A stretch of 64,000 nt of DNA, taken from NCBI GenBank assembly GCA_933207985.1, contig OW240912.1, positions 366,907,813-366,971,812 on the forward strand. The letters run 5' to 3'. Positions 1 to 10,454 of the stretch are shown piece by piece (position 1 is the stretch's first letter; every line of letters begins with the position of its first letter). This DNA is from Pelobates cultripes. Its lineage: Eukaryota; Chordata; Amphibia; Anura; Pelobatidae. The notes beneath the pieces were generated by a model. The model searched no databases. It was not told where the DNA came from and saw only the letters and a list, made by a program, of their open reading frames with translations. Both the position numbers and the translations under genes were made by a program.

Positions 1-1490
1 GCAAAGTTGAGGGCTTGTGCGATGTAGGGGCTTAATGTGATTTTAAATGTATTGTAGTAAAGATTGGTGAGGCCATCTGTGCCTGGGGCTTTTGTTTTCG
101 GCATGGACTCTATTAGCTGGGTTACCTCGTGAGTAGAAATCGGTTCTGTAAGGTGTGCTGCTTGGTGGGCTGTGAGTTTGGGTAAATCAATCCCATCTAA
201 GTAGCTTTGGATTGTGGTGTTTGTCGGCTGTGTAACTGAAGTGTTGTCTTTTAAGTTGTAGAGGGAGATGTAGTAGTTCGTGAATGCGTTACATATTTGC
301 GTGGGTTGTAATAGCTTCTGGCCCGAGGACGTCAGAAGGTAGGGGATTTTGGTTTGGGCTTGCCTGTCTCTGAGTCTCTGGGCCAGTGCTTTACTAGCTC
401 TGTTGCCCATTACAAAGGTTGTGGCTTTTAGTTTTTAATTGCGTAGCTCGCTTTTTGGAAATTTGCTAGGTTGATGTAACGTTGGAGTTTGAGTATCTCA
501 TCTTGTATGCCTTTGGAGGGGGAGAGTTGGTTGGTTTTATGGAGGTCATGTAGTTTCTTCAGATTTTGAATATGTGTTGTGTGGTATGTTTTCTTAAGGT
601 AGGAGGCTCTGCGGATCAACAGACCTCTGATCACCGGTTTGTGGGCCAGCCAAAGGGTCATGGGGGATATGTATTGGGTGTCGTTGTTACTGAAGTATGT
701 CTGAATATCTTGTCGTAGCGACTGGGCAAATTCAGGGTCGTTTAGGAGTTGTTCATTCAATCTCCAGGGGCTGCGGTTTTTGTAGTTATATTGGTCCTCA
801 ATAGTGAGTGACACTGGGCTGTGGTCTGACCAGGTGGAAGTCCCTATCTCGCACGAAATCACCCTGTTGAGGTGTGCACCCTGCAGTAGGAAGCCGTCTA
901 TCCTCGAATATGTGTTGTGTACTTGTGAGAAATGGGTATATTCCCTGTCTTGTGGGTGCAGCGTTCGCCAGACGTCATAGAGGCCGAATGTGTGTAAAAG
1001 TGTGGTCAATGATCTGCAGTGTTTGTGGAGTGTTTTAGCTCTATGTGACGAGTGCTTCGCTGTTGAGTCCATTAGGGGGTCTTGGAATTGGTTAAAGTCC
1101 CCGCAAAGGATAGCCGTGCCCGTCTGCAATTGTGCTACGAGTGTCAGTAGTGTTCTAAGGAAGCTACCCTGATTTACGTTCGGGAGGTACACATTTATAA
1201 TAGTGTAAGTGGAGTTGTTTATGGTGCATATCAAGATAAGGTACCTTCCCTGTGGGTCTCGTCTGAGGAGGATTTAGACCCCTTTACTTTTTGTGGGGGC
1301 TGTTGCATGGTATTGGTGGGCGTAGATCGTTTTCCCTAGCACTGGGTTGGAATTCCCCTGGAAGTGCGTTTCCTGTAGGCAGATTATGTCGGCCTGTGAG
1401 GCCTTCAGTTCTCTGAGTAGGGTGTGTCTCTTGTGTGGGATATTCAGTCCTCTAACATTGTGTGTGTAAATTTTCATGTTGTGAACAATC
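1..1490 (-). pseudogene. Tx1-like L1 LINE ORF2: endonuclease plus start of reverse transcriptase (broken, runs off the window)
   Basis: Read on the minus strand from about 1477, the sequence opens with an apurinic-type endonuclease: HNVRGLN, then DIICLQETH, then GDFNQF, and SDHSPV near 800. These are the usual EEP-nuclease landmarks of L1/Tx1 ORF2. After the nuclease, a second frame is open from about 440 down to 1 and contains KAPGTDGL, the entry motif of the LINE reverse transcriptase domain (near 90-60). The reading frame is damaged twice: an in-frame stop at 1274-1276, next to what looks like a missing block of about 25 codons, and a frameshift near 430-440. The finger/palm motifs lie beyond the window edge. 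No ORF1 is seen beyond 1490, so the copy is probably 5'-truncated. An L1-like retrotransposon is certain; the Tx1 branch is likely but judged by eye. Confidence 0.9.
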
Positions 1491-2220
1491 TGCGGTTTGT
1501 GCTATTCTGGTGCTGAGTTCTAAACTTGGTTTGTGTGGGGAGAGGTAGAGTGTCCCTTTAAGTTAACTTCTAACATGTACAGTAATCCGTCGTGTATACA
1601 TGGAAGGAATGCAGAAGAACAAGGAAGATTGGAGAACAAATCAAGGACAACCCCTTAAGGGACAATTGAGGACTTCAAGATATCTTTAAACTTGCACATT
1701 ATCTTCTGACAGATGGTATATCTCAAGGTCAGTCCCTGCCCAATAAACTAGGTGAAAGACGAGTTTGTAAACTCACGCCCTGTCTGTACTTGCTTTTACC
1801 CACTTGAAGGCCTGAATGTAAACTTGTCAGACTAGAGTAACTTCTTGTTCTCTTGCTCTGTATAATCCTTTACAAGCTTCGTAGTAAGCATGTTATATCT
1901 AGCATGGGGTTAGACAGTGAATACATTTTGTGAAGTCTGCAGTCATATATGAAATACTGACTTTTTCAAACCGGTTCATACTGAGCATTTTTGTGGAGTA
2001 CATCATCTGTATTGCTGACAATCAAATTCCTCTATGTAAGTTGAAGAAGGAAATGAGATGAATAATCTGAGTGTGGGAATAGTGGTACTAATGGCGAGCT
2101 GATCCAATGTCTGGAGTGCTGTTCCAGTCACTTGTTAACTAGTTCATCTTTTATTGGATGATATTCTTCATTAGACCTAGCGTAAGGTGTGCCTTTGCAT
2201 GAGAGTTGGCAAATAACAGA
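1491..2220. other. No gene recognised
   Basis: AT-rich sequence without a convincing open frame or repeat that I can name. It lies just upstream of the truncated L1 copy on that element's strand, so part of it may be L1 5' sequence that no longer codes. Confidence 0.4.
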
Positions 2221-2290
2221 TTAAAGGATCACTCTAAGCACTCTAAGCACTACAATGGTACTGTAGTGGTTACTAGAATAGGGCATTTGT
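2221..2290. mobile_element. Left end of a T2-type (TTAAAGG) MITE
   Basis: Begins TTAAAGGATCACTCTA, matching the terminal consensus TTAAAGGR seen at several better-bounded elements in this window. A short internal duplication, ACTCTAAGC twice, follows. No matching right end was found, so this is a fragment or a chance match. Confidence 0.35.
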
Positions 2291-2854
2291 TTTCTAAATT
2301 TCGGTTATTCATTTATTTGTCCAAAAGATGAATGGCCACGGGTGGGTGCTGGATGGGGACACTAGGTCCCCCCATTTAGTTTAATAGCCTTTGCGGGACA
2401 GGAGTAGGGGTACGAGGCCACACTATGTCCCCCACAGTTAATTCATTTATTAGGTGCCCCATCACAGTATATGTGCCAGTTCCCCATTTATTTGATTAGT
2501 GACTGGGCAGCAATAGTAGACAATAATAGACATGCCATTCTTGTGACACGGCAGATAGGGTCATGAGGGATGATTTAACCTCTGTTATTTACTATCACTA
2601 AGTATATTTTTACTGAAAGACCAAAATTACAAAAAGGAAGGGCTTATGGAATTTTGTTTTAAATTGTTTTTAATGTCATCACAGTGTAGAAGCAGATATC
2701 AAACATGTTACTGTAAAAGCATATGGTCGCCTACGCAGAGGCGTATATATCGAGACAGGTAAACTTAACAGGTACAGTTATTTTAATTAGGTAGGTATGT
2801 ACTCTGTGAACTTAAAGACATATTGTCTGGGTGGGTAGAATCTGGTGTGGTTCG
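2291..2854. other. No gene recognised
   Basis: From 2336 to 2450 the sequence is richer in G and C and repeats a short theme (GACACTAGGTCCCCC, later CACACTATGTCCCCC). The rest is plain AT-rich sequence leading into the minisatellite. Confidence 0.35.
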
Positions 2855-3288
2855 GGTTTGTGTAGTTGCTTTGTGTTAGCTGGTTTGTGTAGTTGCTTTG
2901 TGTTAGCTGGTTTGTGTAGTTGCCTTGTGTTAGCTGGTTTGTGTAGTTGCCTTGTGGTAGCTGGTTTGTGTAGTTGCCTTGTGTTAGCTGGTTTGTGTAG
3001 TTGCCTTGTGTTAGCTGGTTTGTGTAGTTGCCTTGTGTTAGCTGGTTTGTGTAGTTGCCTTGTGGTAGCTGGTTTGTGTAGTTGCCTTGTGTTAGCTGGT
3101 TTGTGTAGTTGCCTTGTGGTAGCTGGTTTGTGTAGTTGCCTTGTGTTAGCTGGTTTGTGTAGTTGCTTTGTGTTAGCTGGTTTGTGTAGTTGCCTTGTGG
3201 TAGCTGGTTTGTGTAGTTGCTTTCTGTAAGCTGGTTTTTGTGGTTGCCTTGTGTTAGCTGGTTTGTGTAGTTGCTTTGTGTTAACTGT
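2855..3288. repeat. 27-bp minisatellite, about 16 copies
   Basis: Tandem units of 27 bp, each beginning GTTTGTGTAGTTGC and ending TTAGCTG. Units differ mainly at two positions (CTTTG or CCTTG; GTGTTAG or GTGGTAG), and the last three are more diverged. Because 27 is a multiple of 3, one frame (2831-3229) stays open and would encode a nine-residue hydrophobic, Cys-rich repeat. I see no promoter, signal context or conserved protein, and read the open frame as a by-product of the period. Confidence 0.95.
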
Positions 3289-3652
3289 TTTGTTTTAAAT
3301 AATTTTTATCGGTTCATATAATGAGCAGTCATCCCACGCAGGGGAGGTAAGCGAACCATATACGTCAGAGGCATATGCCACTAAATGTATTATAGGTCGA
3401 ATTTGAACAGTTAATGCCTAATAAGGCGAAAAGGTTAAAGTATGCGGACATAGGTAGCATATAATTGGTGTTTCTAGTAATACGAATTATCTGCAAGTAT
3501 GAAGCTTAATCTAAAAATTTAAATACATTTTTGCAGCAACATATTTGATACTGGAATACATTTGCCATCTGCTCTAACAATTTAGCGCATTTTTAGTAAA
3601 TTATTGTGATGAATGAATGCATAAAGAATAGAAATCAATAGTAAAAACTATA
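3289..3652. other. No gene recognised
   Basis: AT-rich flank of the minisatellite. No named repeat or open frame of note. Confidence 0.4.
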
Positions 3653-4560
3653 ATGATATGGGAGCAGGCTGGTAGTAACGAATGTGAAGGTTATTTAATC
3701 TGCTGGCTGTATGAGTGCAGTGCCGGGTATAACACCTGTAGACCCAGGGAGCATGTGGAATATCAGGGTCACCCACACAGGCTAGGGGGCAATCAGCGCC
3801 CCACAGTCTCCCAGGGTGTCAGGTCCCGGTCTGGCCCCCCAGTTCGGCCCAGGCCACCCTCTGCAAGCACCAACATGTGCTCCGCATACCCAGTGTCCCC
3901 TGCACCTCCCCCGAACCTTCGGTTCCCCGGTAGGTACATGGGTTGCTCTAAATGTCTCTCCCAGTGCCGGCTGCTTCTACAGGACAGGGGATGCACGGCC
4001 TCTCAGCCACCGGTCCGCCGGAGGTGCGCAGCGTTCAATCCTGTAGGACTCACAGCGTTTGGGACAAGTTCCTCCAGGGGGCCCACCTCATCCCCAGGTC
4101 AAGCAGCCATGATGTCGGCTCATGGACCGTCGGTCCATCCGCGGCCCCGGCCATCGCGGGCTTAAAGGTGAGCGCTGGGGTGTCCCCCCATGCATGGGCT
4201 AACCGCCCTCCACTCCACTCTTCTGGAGGGTCTCATTTTAACAGCCTTTGCCAGTTCAGAGGATCGTATTGGCTCAGGTCGGGGGCTCCCGCCCTGGTGT
4301 GTGCCGTCCCCACGTGGCCAGGATTACCCCCTACGGCCGGGTGGGGGGGAAGCGGGGCCGCGAGCCAGCGTTGCCCTATACGGAGTTAAGCGTCTCCGGT
4401 GCATGTTCCTGTCTGGGTAAGTGCTGGCTGCTGGATCTGGCTTGTATGCCGCTGATGTCTCGGCTTGTGAAGGCAGGCAGGCCGGGTGTGTTATCTTCAA
4501 TGCTCCCGGTGCGTTGTTTGCCTCTTGTTTGGAGTACCAATTTACTAAACAGCTGCTAGA
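3653..4560. other. Unidentified GC-rich, CpG-containing block
   Basis: This stretch is strikingly richer in G, C and CpG than its AT-rich surroundings and is open in several overlapping frames (for example 3653-4165 and 3952-4389 on the plus strand). The translations are Pro/Ser/Gly/Arg-rich and show no domain I recognise. Overlapping opens in several frames are what high GC gives by chance. It could be the 5' untranslated part of a retroelement or an isolated CpG island. Edges are abrupt on both sides, which favours an inserted element, but I could not find terminal repeats. Confidence 0.4.
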
Positions 4561-5049
4561 TGCAGTCGCAGCATGGATCAGAATTTAATCAATCTGAATA
4601 GAATTCCAAAATGAAATAATGCTTAATTTCATCCTAAAATTAATGAAAAAACAGACAATATTTGGTGCAGATGAAACAAAATAATTTTTTGGACGAAACA
4701 AAAATGTAATCAATGTTGAAACTTATTGGTTTCAGAACCGATAAAAATTCAAATGTGTGGTATATACACTCACCCCAGTTATGGTGGAGGGCTATAGACT
4801 AATAACACTTACCCCAAATATTAAAAGGTAGTACAGGCTAAAAAATACAAACAGATATATAGCGCAATATTAAAGTGAAAAGTAGTGCTTAATACTGGAC
4901 ACACTCACATTTGATAGAGCCTAATGAGGACAGGCTCTAATCACATGGGCTGGTGTGTACTATGGTAACACTGTCCATCTTCCTCTGTATGTTGTCAAAC
5001 TTGTCGAGGAGAAAAAGGGAGAAAGAGAACCCTTCAATCCTCTTCTCGG
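4561..5049. other. No gene recognised
   Basis: AT-rich spacer. No coding or repeat signature that I can name before the LINE fragment that follows. Confidence 0.35.
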
Positions 5050-5770
5050 TGGTCTTACTTGTTCCCAGATTGCACCGCTGCAATCTATAATGAATGCGGC
5101 GGCAAGGCTCATTTTCCTGTCCGCCCACACCTCCCACAACTCCCCCCTCTGTCAGTCCCTACATTGGCTTCCAGTTAGATATAGGGCTCAATTTATGATA
5201 CTGGTGCTTGCTTACAAGTCCCTACATAATACTGTTTAAAACTACCTATCCTCCCTAATACACAAATATGTCCCGTCGAGGCCCCTGTGCTCTGCCGATG
5301 ACCTACGCCTATCCTCTGTCCGTACTCCCACATTTGATGCTGGCCTCCAAGTCTTCTCCAGGGCTACACCTTTTCTGTGGAACTCCCTTCCCTTCTCCAT
5401 TAGACTTTCACCCAGTCTCCACTCCTTCAAAAAATCTTTGAAAACACACTTTTTCAGGATATCATCAAGCATATCATCTAAACTGTTAGCGGGTTTTCAT
5501 CCCCCCCATGACTTATCTCCTGCAACTGTCAAAAATAACCTACTAAGTTCTCAGTGATTACTTTTCTAGCAACCTATTTCATTACCCCTACTTATACCCT
5601 TCGTGTCACTATACCCACTCCCTCTAGCATGTAAATTCATTGAGCAAGGTCCTCAACCCCTCTGTTCCTGTGCGTCCATTTGTCTGAGTACAATTACGTG
5701 TCTATTAGTCCACCCATTGTACGGAATTTGCTGGCACTATAGAAATAATAAAATAATAATAATAACTCCT
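5050..5770 (+). pseudogene. CR1/L2-type LINE, C-terminal end of ORF2 and 3' tail
   Basis: The plus strand translates to the thumb and C-terminal region typical of CR1/L2 LINEs: NAAARLIF, LHWLPVRYRAQF, LAYKSLHN, then FLWNSLPFSIR and SFKKSLKTHFF, ending in a 3' UTR and an ATAATA tail at about 5745-5768. An in-frame stop after the LAYKSLHN block (about 5237) and later frame changes show it is dead. Only the 3' end is present, as expected for 5'-truncated retrotransposition. The same family occurs on the minus strand at 38587-39078 and 45430-46250. Assignment to CR1/L2 in the broad sense is firm; the exact clade is not resolved. Confidence 0.85.
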
Positions 5771-6239
5771 TGTGCAATATATTATCCAGATTTGGTGAAC
5801 TGTATGTGATATTGTGTACTGCTCACCATATTTAAAGCCTATGAAACTTGGCTCTAGATTTGAAGACTCTTGTGTCTTCAAATTAACATTGTGTGAAGGT
5901 GGGAGGTACTCACACATAGGTGGTAGCAGCTCTTTTGAATAAATTTTTGCACTTTTTAAGCACCTGTTGCAAACATATGCACTTGTATCACTGGTTACAG
6001 TGCCAGGAGTGCCCTGGTTTTAGAATGATTTGACTTTTTACCTGAAGTTTGCCAAGGGCCTCTCCCAAATCTCCTCTTGGCCTCCTGGACATCCATAAGC
6101 TCCCGAGCAATGCCCTGCAGTGAAGGTCCAGCTCATGAGCTGCGAGTAACAGCGGATCACTCTGAGCCAACGAGATAAGCCTTGTACCACCAGGCTTAGC
6201 TCAGTGCTTAAAGCTACAGTCTACAGAAAGACAGAGAGT
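5771..6239. other. No gene recognised
   Basis: Unique-looking sequence. A minus-strand open frame of 60 codons (5988-6170) shows nothing recognisable. Confidence 0.35.
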
Positions 6240-6347
6240 GGGGCCCATAGAATCCCAGGTTAGAAGTCAAACTGTGCCAGGACACTCTAGGTGCCATAAA
6301 CACTATAGCACATCGTAATGGTTCTGGTGCTTGGAGTGTTCATTTAA
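6240..6347. mobile_element. Possible right end of a T2-type element
   Basis: Contains AACACTATAGCAC followed by GGAGTGTTCATTTAA, resembling the right ends of the better-bounded T2-type elements, with CATTTAA in place of CCTTTAA. The left end is not identifiable. Confidence 0.35.
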
Positions 6348-8382
6348 CCTGCAGACATTAATAATGCATAAAGATTTCTAGGTGTTCTGGAGCACAGTTC
6401 AATGATTGGACAATAGATACACATTACATACATGCTTTTCTAACCTGGGGTCCTGGGAGAGTTAGCCCAAGTTACTATAATTTACATTCCAATCTGACAA
6501 ATACCTGTCTGATACCATATTATACCCCTGCCCTCCTTCACCCTGATTTCTAATCAGTATGATGGGCGATCCTCATTAGTCTTGATTTCAGGGCAATTTC
6601 TGCTTAGATGCTTTTGATTATCCAGAAGCTATTCTATGCCCACTCTGGCAGGTAGCTCTGGGCAGCATGCAGTGTGTGGATGGGGAGAACTGAAAGTTGT
6701 CTAGTTGGCTCTCTGTATGCTCTAAATATGCTCTCTGTATTTGAAATTGGATTAACACCTGGAGCACAATGCTACCCTGTGACAATATTGGTTGGTGGGG
6801 ATTTAACAGATGCATATGGGGTGTTAAGAGACAAAGAATTGGCAATGTGGTTTAAGAGACACACATAGGACAAATAGAGAGTACGAAACACACACGAGGG
6901 CAAGGAAGGTTTAAGAGACACATAAGGGGGCAAGAGTGACATAAGACATATACACAGAGAGAAAAACACAGAAGAGGGGTGAGGGAGTGCGTAGCGATTA
7001 AAAGGGCTGTGTAGTGACAATGACAATTATAGAGGATCCAGCTCACATTTCCGCCTTGAGTGCCCAATAACCAAGGTATGCCTCTGTTTCTTACTACATC
7101 CTATTAAAACAAAAAAGCATAGAATAAAACATTTATACTGTGAGGGTGAGGAGGATGTCTTTAAGGTGCACAGCAGTACAAGAGAAAAACAACACCATCA
7201 TTACAGTATCAATAAATATACTATGCACAAAGTCTGAATGACACAATGGGAGCCGGTGTATGAGTCAGCTACTGTAGTAGATGAAATTAAGTCAGATTGT
7301 CTTGGATTTTATTGTCGGAGTCAGGTTAAGGCTTAATGTTCCAAGTTCTAGAATTTGAATTGCTCATTGGCCTTAGCTGATTTATTTCACTATATCTGCT
7401 GTTGTATAATCAACTGATGATTTTACTATTTTTTTCCTCTAAAAACATTAGCTTGAATTAGTTTGATGGCTGAAACTACTTTTGATCATCCTAAATATTA
7501 CTGTATATTGTAAGTGAAATTCAATGACTGCATAATTGTTATTATTAATTTGTTATAAAATCCCCTCTCAGCAGACAGCAGTGTTGGAACATACACTAAT
7601 TATATTGTTGCAATACAAAAATAACATGTTTTGTTGGTTTTGATTTAAGAGTTAGAAATTGAAATTGAGCAATTTGAGAAAATAACATGGAACGGGTTCA
7701 AACATATAAAACTGTCTCATTGTTAACATTTAATTGCTGGGTACAAATTGATTTAACACTTTTCTTCTGTACTTTGAAGTACTCAGGAGTGTGATTATTA
7801 CCATCACTAGAATATTTCTTTTCATTAACTAGAGCTTCATTGACTTTTACTTCATGTGATGTTCAATGTCAATTTCTACCCATCTCTAATTTACAGAGCT
7901 GCCGAAGCTGTTTGCATTTCACAAGTAATACATTCCGTGAAACGTTTTGTGTGTTAGCATGTTTCTGTAGCTCTTTGGATTGAACGGGGGAGACGAACAA
8001 GGGCAAACATCCTTGCTAAGCTTCATTCACACTGTTCGGATTAGAGAAAGAGTAAGGAATTAGGGAAAAAGTAAGGAATTAGGGAAAAAGTAAGGAAAAG
8101 TAGGTAAACAAAAAGCTATTTCAGTGGGTCCCTAATGGTTAAGAATGCATAGAATGTTCACCAGATTTTAGGCAAATGCCCCAATAAATGGTTTACTGTA
8201 GTGGCTGCAGTGCCCTGCTTTGGGCAACAGAGGTCAATTTCACACTAAAATTAAAACCGTCCCTATTTATTTTAACATATATCACAATATAATTGATGAT
8301 CAGTAGACTGAGCTAGGTTGATGATTGAAGAACTGGCCACCAAACTAATAACATGTCAAATTTTGGGCCCTGTCAAAAACGC
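6348..8382. other. No gene; two short low-complexity tracts
   Basis: About 6846-6996 is a purine-rich degenerate repeat of AGAGACACA and related words, similar to a tract at 52330-52560 inside a hAT-type element. About 8042-8103 holds a small tandem repeat of roughly 19 bp based on AAAAAGTAAGGAATTAGGG. The remainder is AT-rich with no recognisable gene. Confidence 0.5.
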
Positions 8383-8745
8383 TTAAAGGAACACTATGGC
8401 ATTAGAAAAACAAGCATGTATTTATAATGCCATAGTTTTAATCTACCTATTTTAGTGTCCACACCCCCACGAGTGTTTAAAAGGTGGGTATTACTTATTT
8501 TTCTTCCCTTGCTGCTCTGGTCTCGGCATGGCTGTGATTGATGATCTCAGCCAATCAAATGCTTCCCTATAGAGAAGCATTAGGAGGCTAGTGTGTATGC
8601 ACAGCAAATCATCATTCTGTGCTAATCAAATGTTCTCTAGGAGCAGCTATTGTTTGAGAACCGAGCTTGACTCGGTTCTCTCAGTGAAGCCCCCTCTAGT
8701 GGCTGTCAGGAAGACAGCCACTTCAGGTGTATTTAATTATAAATA
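8383..8745. mobile_element. T2-type MITE, right end missing
   Basis: Begins TTAAAGGAACACTATGGC and immediately folds back on itself (GGCATTAG...ATGCCATAG). Inside are words shared with the other copies, such as CTCAGCCAATC and CTCTAGTGGCTGTC, and further inverted repeats (AACCGAGCTTGACTCGGTT). The expected CCTTTAA right end is not found; similarity fades near 8745. Confidence 0.65.
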
Positions 8746-8979
8746 AACTGAGGTAGAGGCAAACTAACTGGCTACACAAATTTCAATATAGACAAAAAAA
8801 GTCTCCACAGTGCAGCAATATCCCCACACTGTAGTTCCAACAGTGTATAATAGCCAGGCAAGAAAAAAGGATTGGAGTCTTGCGCAACTTGAATTTGAAG
8901 TGCAATTTAACCCAGCAAAGACATTTTTTTTTTATGCAATCGAAACATTACATTTTATACAACATTGCAAGGTTAAAAC
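8746..8979. other. No gene recognised
   Basis: AT-rich spacer between two T2-type elements, with a run of T near 8925. Confidence 0.4.
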
Positions 8980-9419
8980 TTAAAGGGATACTATAGTGCC
9001 AGGAATATAAAGCTGTATCCGCACTACCGATCCCTCTGCCTCCCCTCTCTCCTCACCCCTCCCACCCCCCGGTAACTAAATGGTAAAAAATATTTATTTA
9101 CTTACCCTATCCCAGTGCTGGTGTCCCTTGGTGCTTGGTTGAAGCTCCGCTTCGCACGCACATTAGACCTCCACATAGGAAAACATTGAATCAATGCTTT
9201 CCTATGGGGAAAAATCTGACACTGGATGTCCTCATGCAAAGCGTGAGGACGTCCAGTGTCAGATAATGGATCAAAAGTCTGATTGGATTCCGTAAGTCCT
9301 CTAGTGGCTGTCTTTGGAACTGCAATGTCTTACATTGCAGCACTAGGTGCAAAAGGGACACAGCACCCAGACCACTTCAATGAACTGAAGTGGTCTGGGT
9401 GCCTACAGTGTACCTTTAA
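8980..9419. mobile_element. T2-type (Kolobok-like) MITE, complete
   Basis: Bounded by TTAAAGGGATACTATAG at the left and TGTACCTTTAA at the right, giving terminal inverted repeats with TTAA at both ends. T2 elements of Xenopus (Kolobok superfamily) use TTAA target sites and a TTAAAGGR terminus, which is the basis for the call. No coding capacity. The interior is a series of separate hairpins: 9216-9262 (19-bp arms, one mismatch), 9366-9399 (14-bp perfect arms, 6-nt loop) and inverted copies of AATGCTTTCCTATG. A related end fragment follows directly at 9416-9472. Confidence 0.8.
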
Positions 9420-9472
9420 GGACAACTGCACCCAGATCACTTCATTGAAATGAAGTGGTCTGGTTGCCTTTA
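9416..9472. mobile_element. Fragment of a second T2-type end
   Basis: Repeats the terminal hairpin theme of the neighbouring MITE: CACCCAGATCACTTCATT followed by GAAGTGGTCTGGTTGCC. It shares the TTAA at 9416-9419 with the upstream element, as if one copy had inserted at the edge of another. Confidence 0.5.
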
Positions 9473-9936
9473 TTTAGATCATATTTTCATGTTTGTTTCT
9501 CATATGCTATTTTTTTTAATTAAATCTGCAAACCATATAATATTATAACTATAATGTTATGAATAAATGTATACATTAATTAAGGGATCAGGAGTTCCAG
9601 AATTATATTCTACATATGTAGACTTTTTTTAAGGAGCAAACTGTACAAAAAATGTAAAAAAAAAAACACAAGAAAGCACATTTTAAGTACCAGCAACACA
9701 GAGATAATTCTACATGCAGACACAAAAGTCTAATTTGCTGCATCTCAAAGAGTTACTGTACTTGCTCTCTGAATTTCGTTCTTTGGAGTCTTCAATGTTC
9801 CTGTGTCCTGATTGCAAATATGCAAATCCAGTCAGCTAATACGCTAAATGGATGAGTCAGACGCTCATTGCCATTTCAATCTCTGCTAACCTGAGCACTC
9901 AGAGATGCCTTCATTGAATTGAAATGGTTTGTTGAC
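9473..9936. other. No gene recognised
   Basis: AT-rich spacer with short A and T runs; nothing I can name. Confidence 0.4.
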
Positions 9937-10454
9937 TTAAAGGGACACTATAGTCACCAGAACAACTACAGCTTATTGTATTTGTTATGGTGAGTATAAT
10001 CTTTCCCTTCAGGCTTTTTGCTGTAAACACTGTCTTTTCAGAGAAAATGCAGTGCTTACATTACAGCCAATGGATACCTCTACTGGCAACTCCTCAGATG
10101 GCTGCTAGGTGTGCTTCCTGTGGCAGTGCTGCACAGTGTGATTCAACACATCTCAATGAGGAGATGCTGATTGGCCAGGGCTATGGTTGACTTGAGCTGG
10201 CTCTGCGCCTGATCTTCCTCCTTGACAAGCTCAGCCAATCCAATGCTTTCCTATGTGAAGCATTGTGATTGGCTCTGAGAATCACCTCTTATGATGTCAG
10301 CAAAGCAAGCAGATCAGGGGCAGATGCAGACTTGACTAAAAGTAAGATTTTACTATATTTTTGTGGGGCTGGTGGGGGTGGGCATGGAGACTAGATGGTG
10401 GTTTTAATACTATAGAGTCAGGAATGTGTTCCTGATCCTATAGTGTTCCTTTAA
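9937..10454. mobile_element. T2-type MITE, complete
   Basis: Left end TTAAAGGGACACTATAGTCA, right end CCTATAGTGTTCCTTTAA, so the tips are inverted repeats and both carry TTAA. The interior has the familiar blocks: AGAACAACTACAGCTTA, AAACACTGTCTTTTCAGAG, CTCAGCCAATC and AATGCTTTCCTATG. The 67-codon open frame inside (9987-10190) is incidental. The same subfamily appears inverted at 14662-15246 and split at 17073-18512. Confidence 0.85.
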
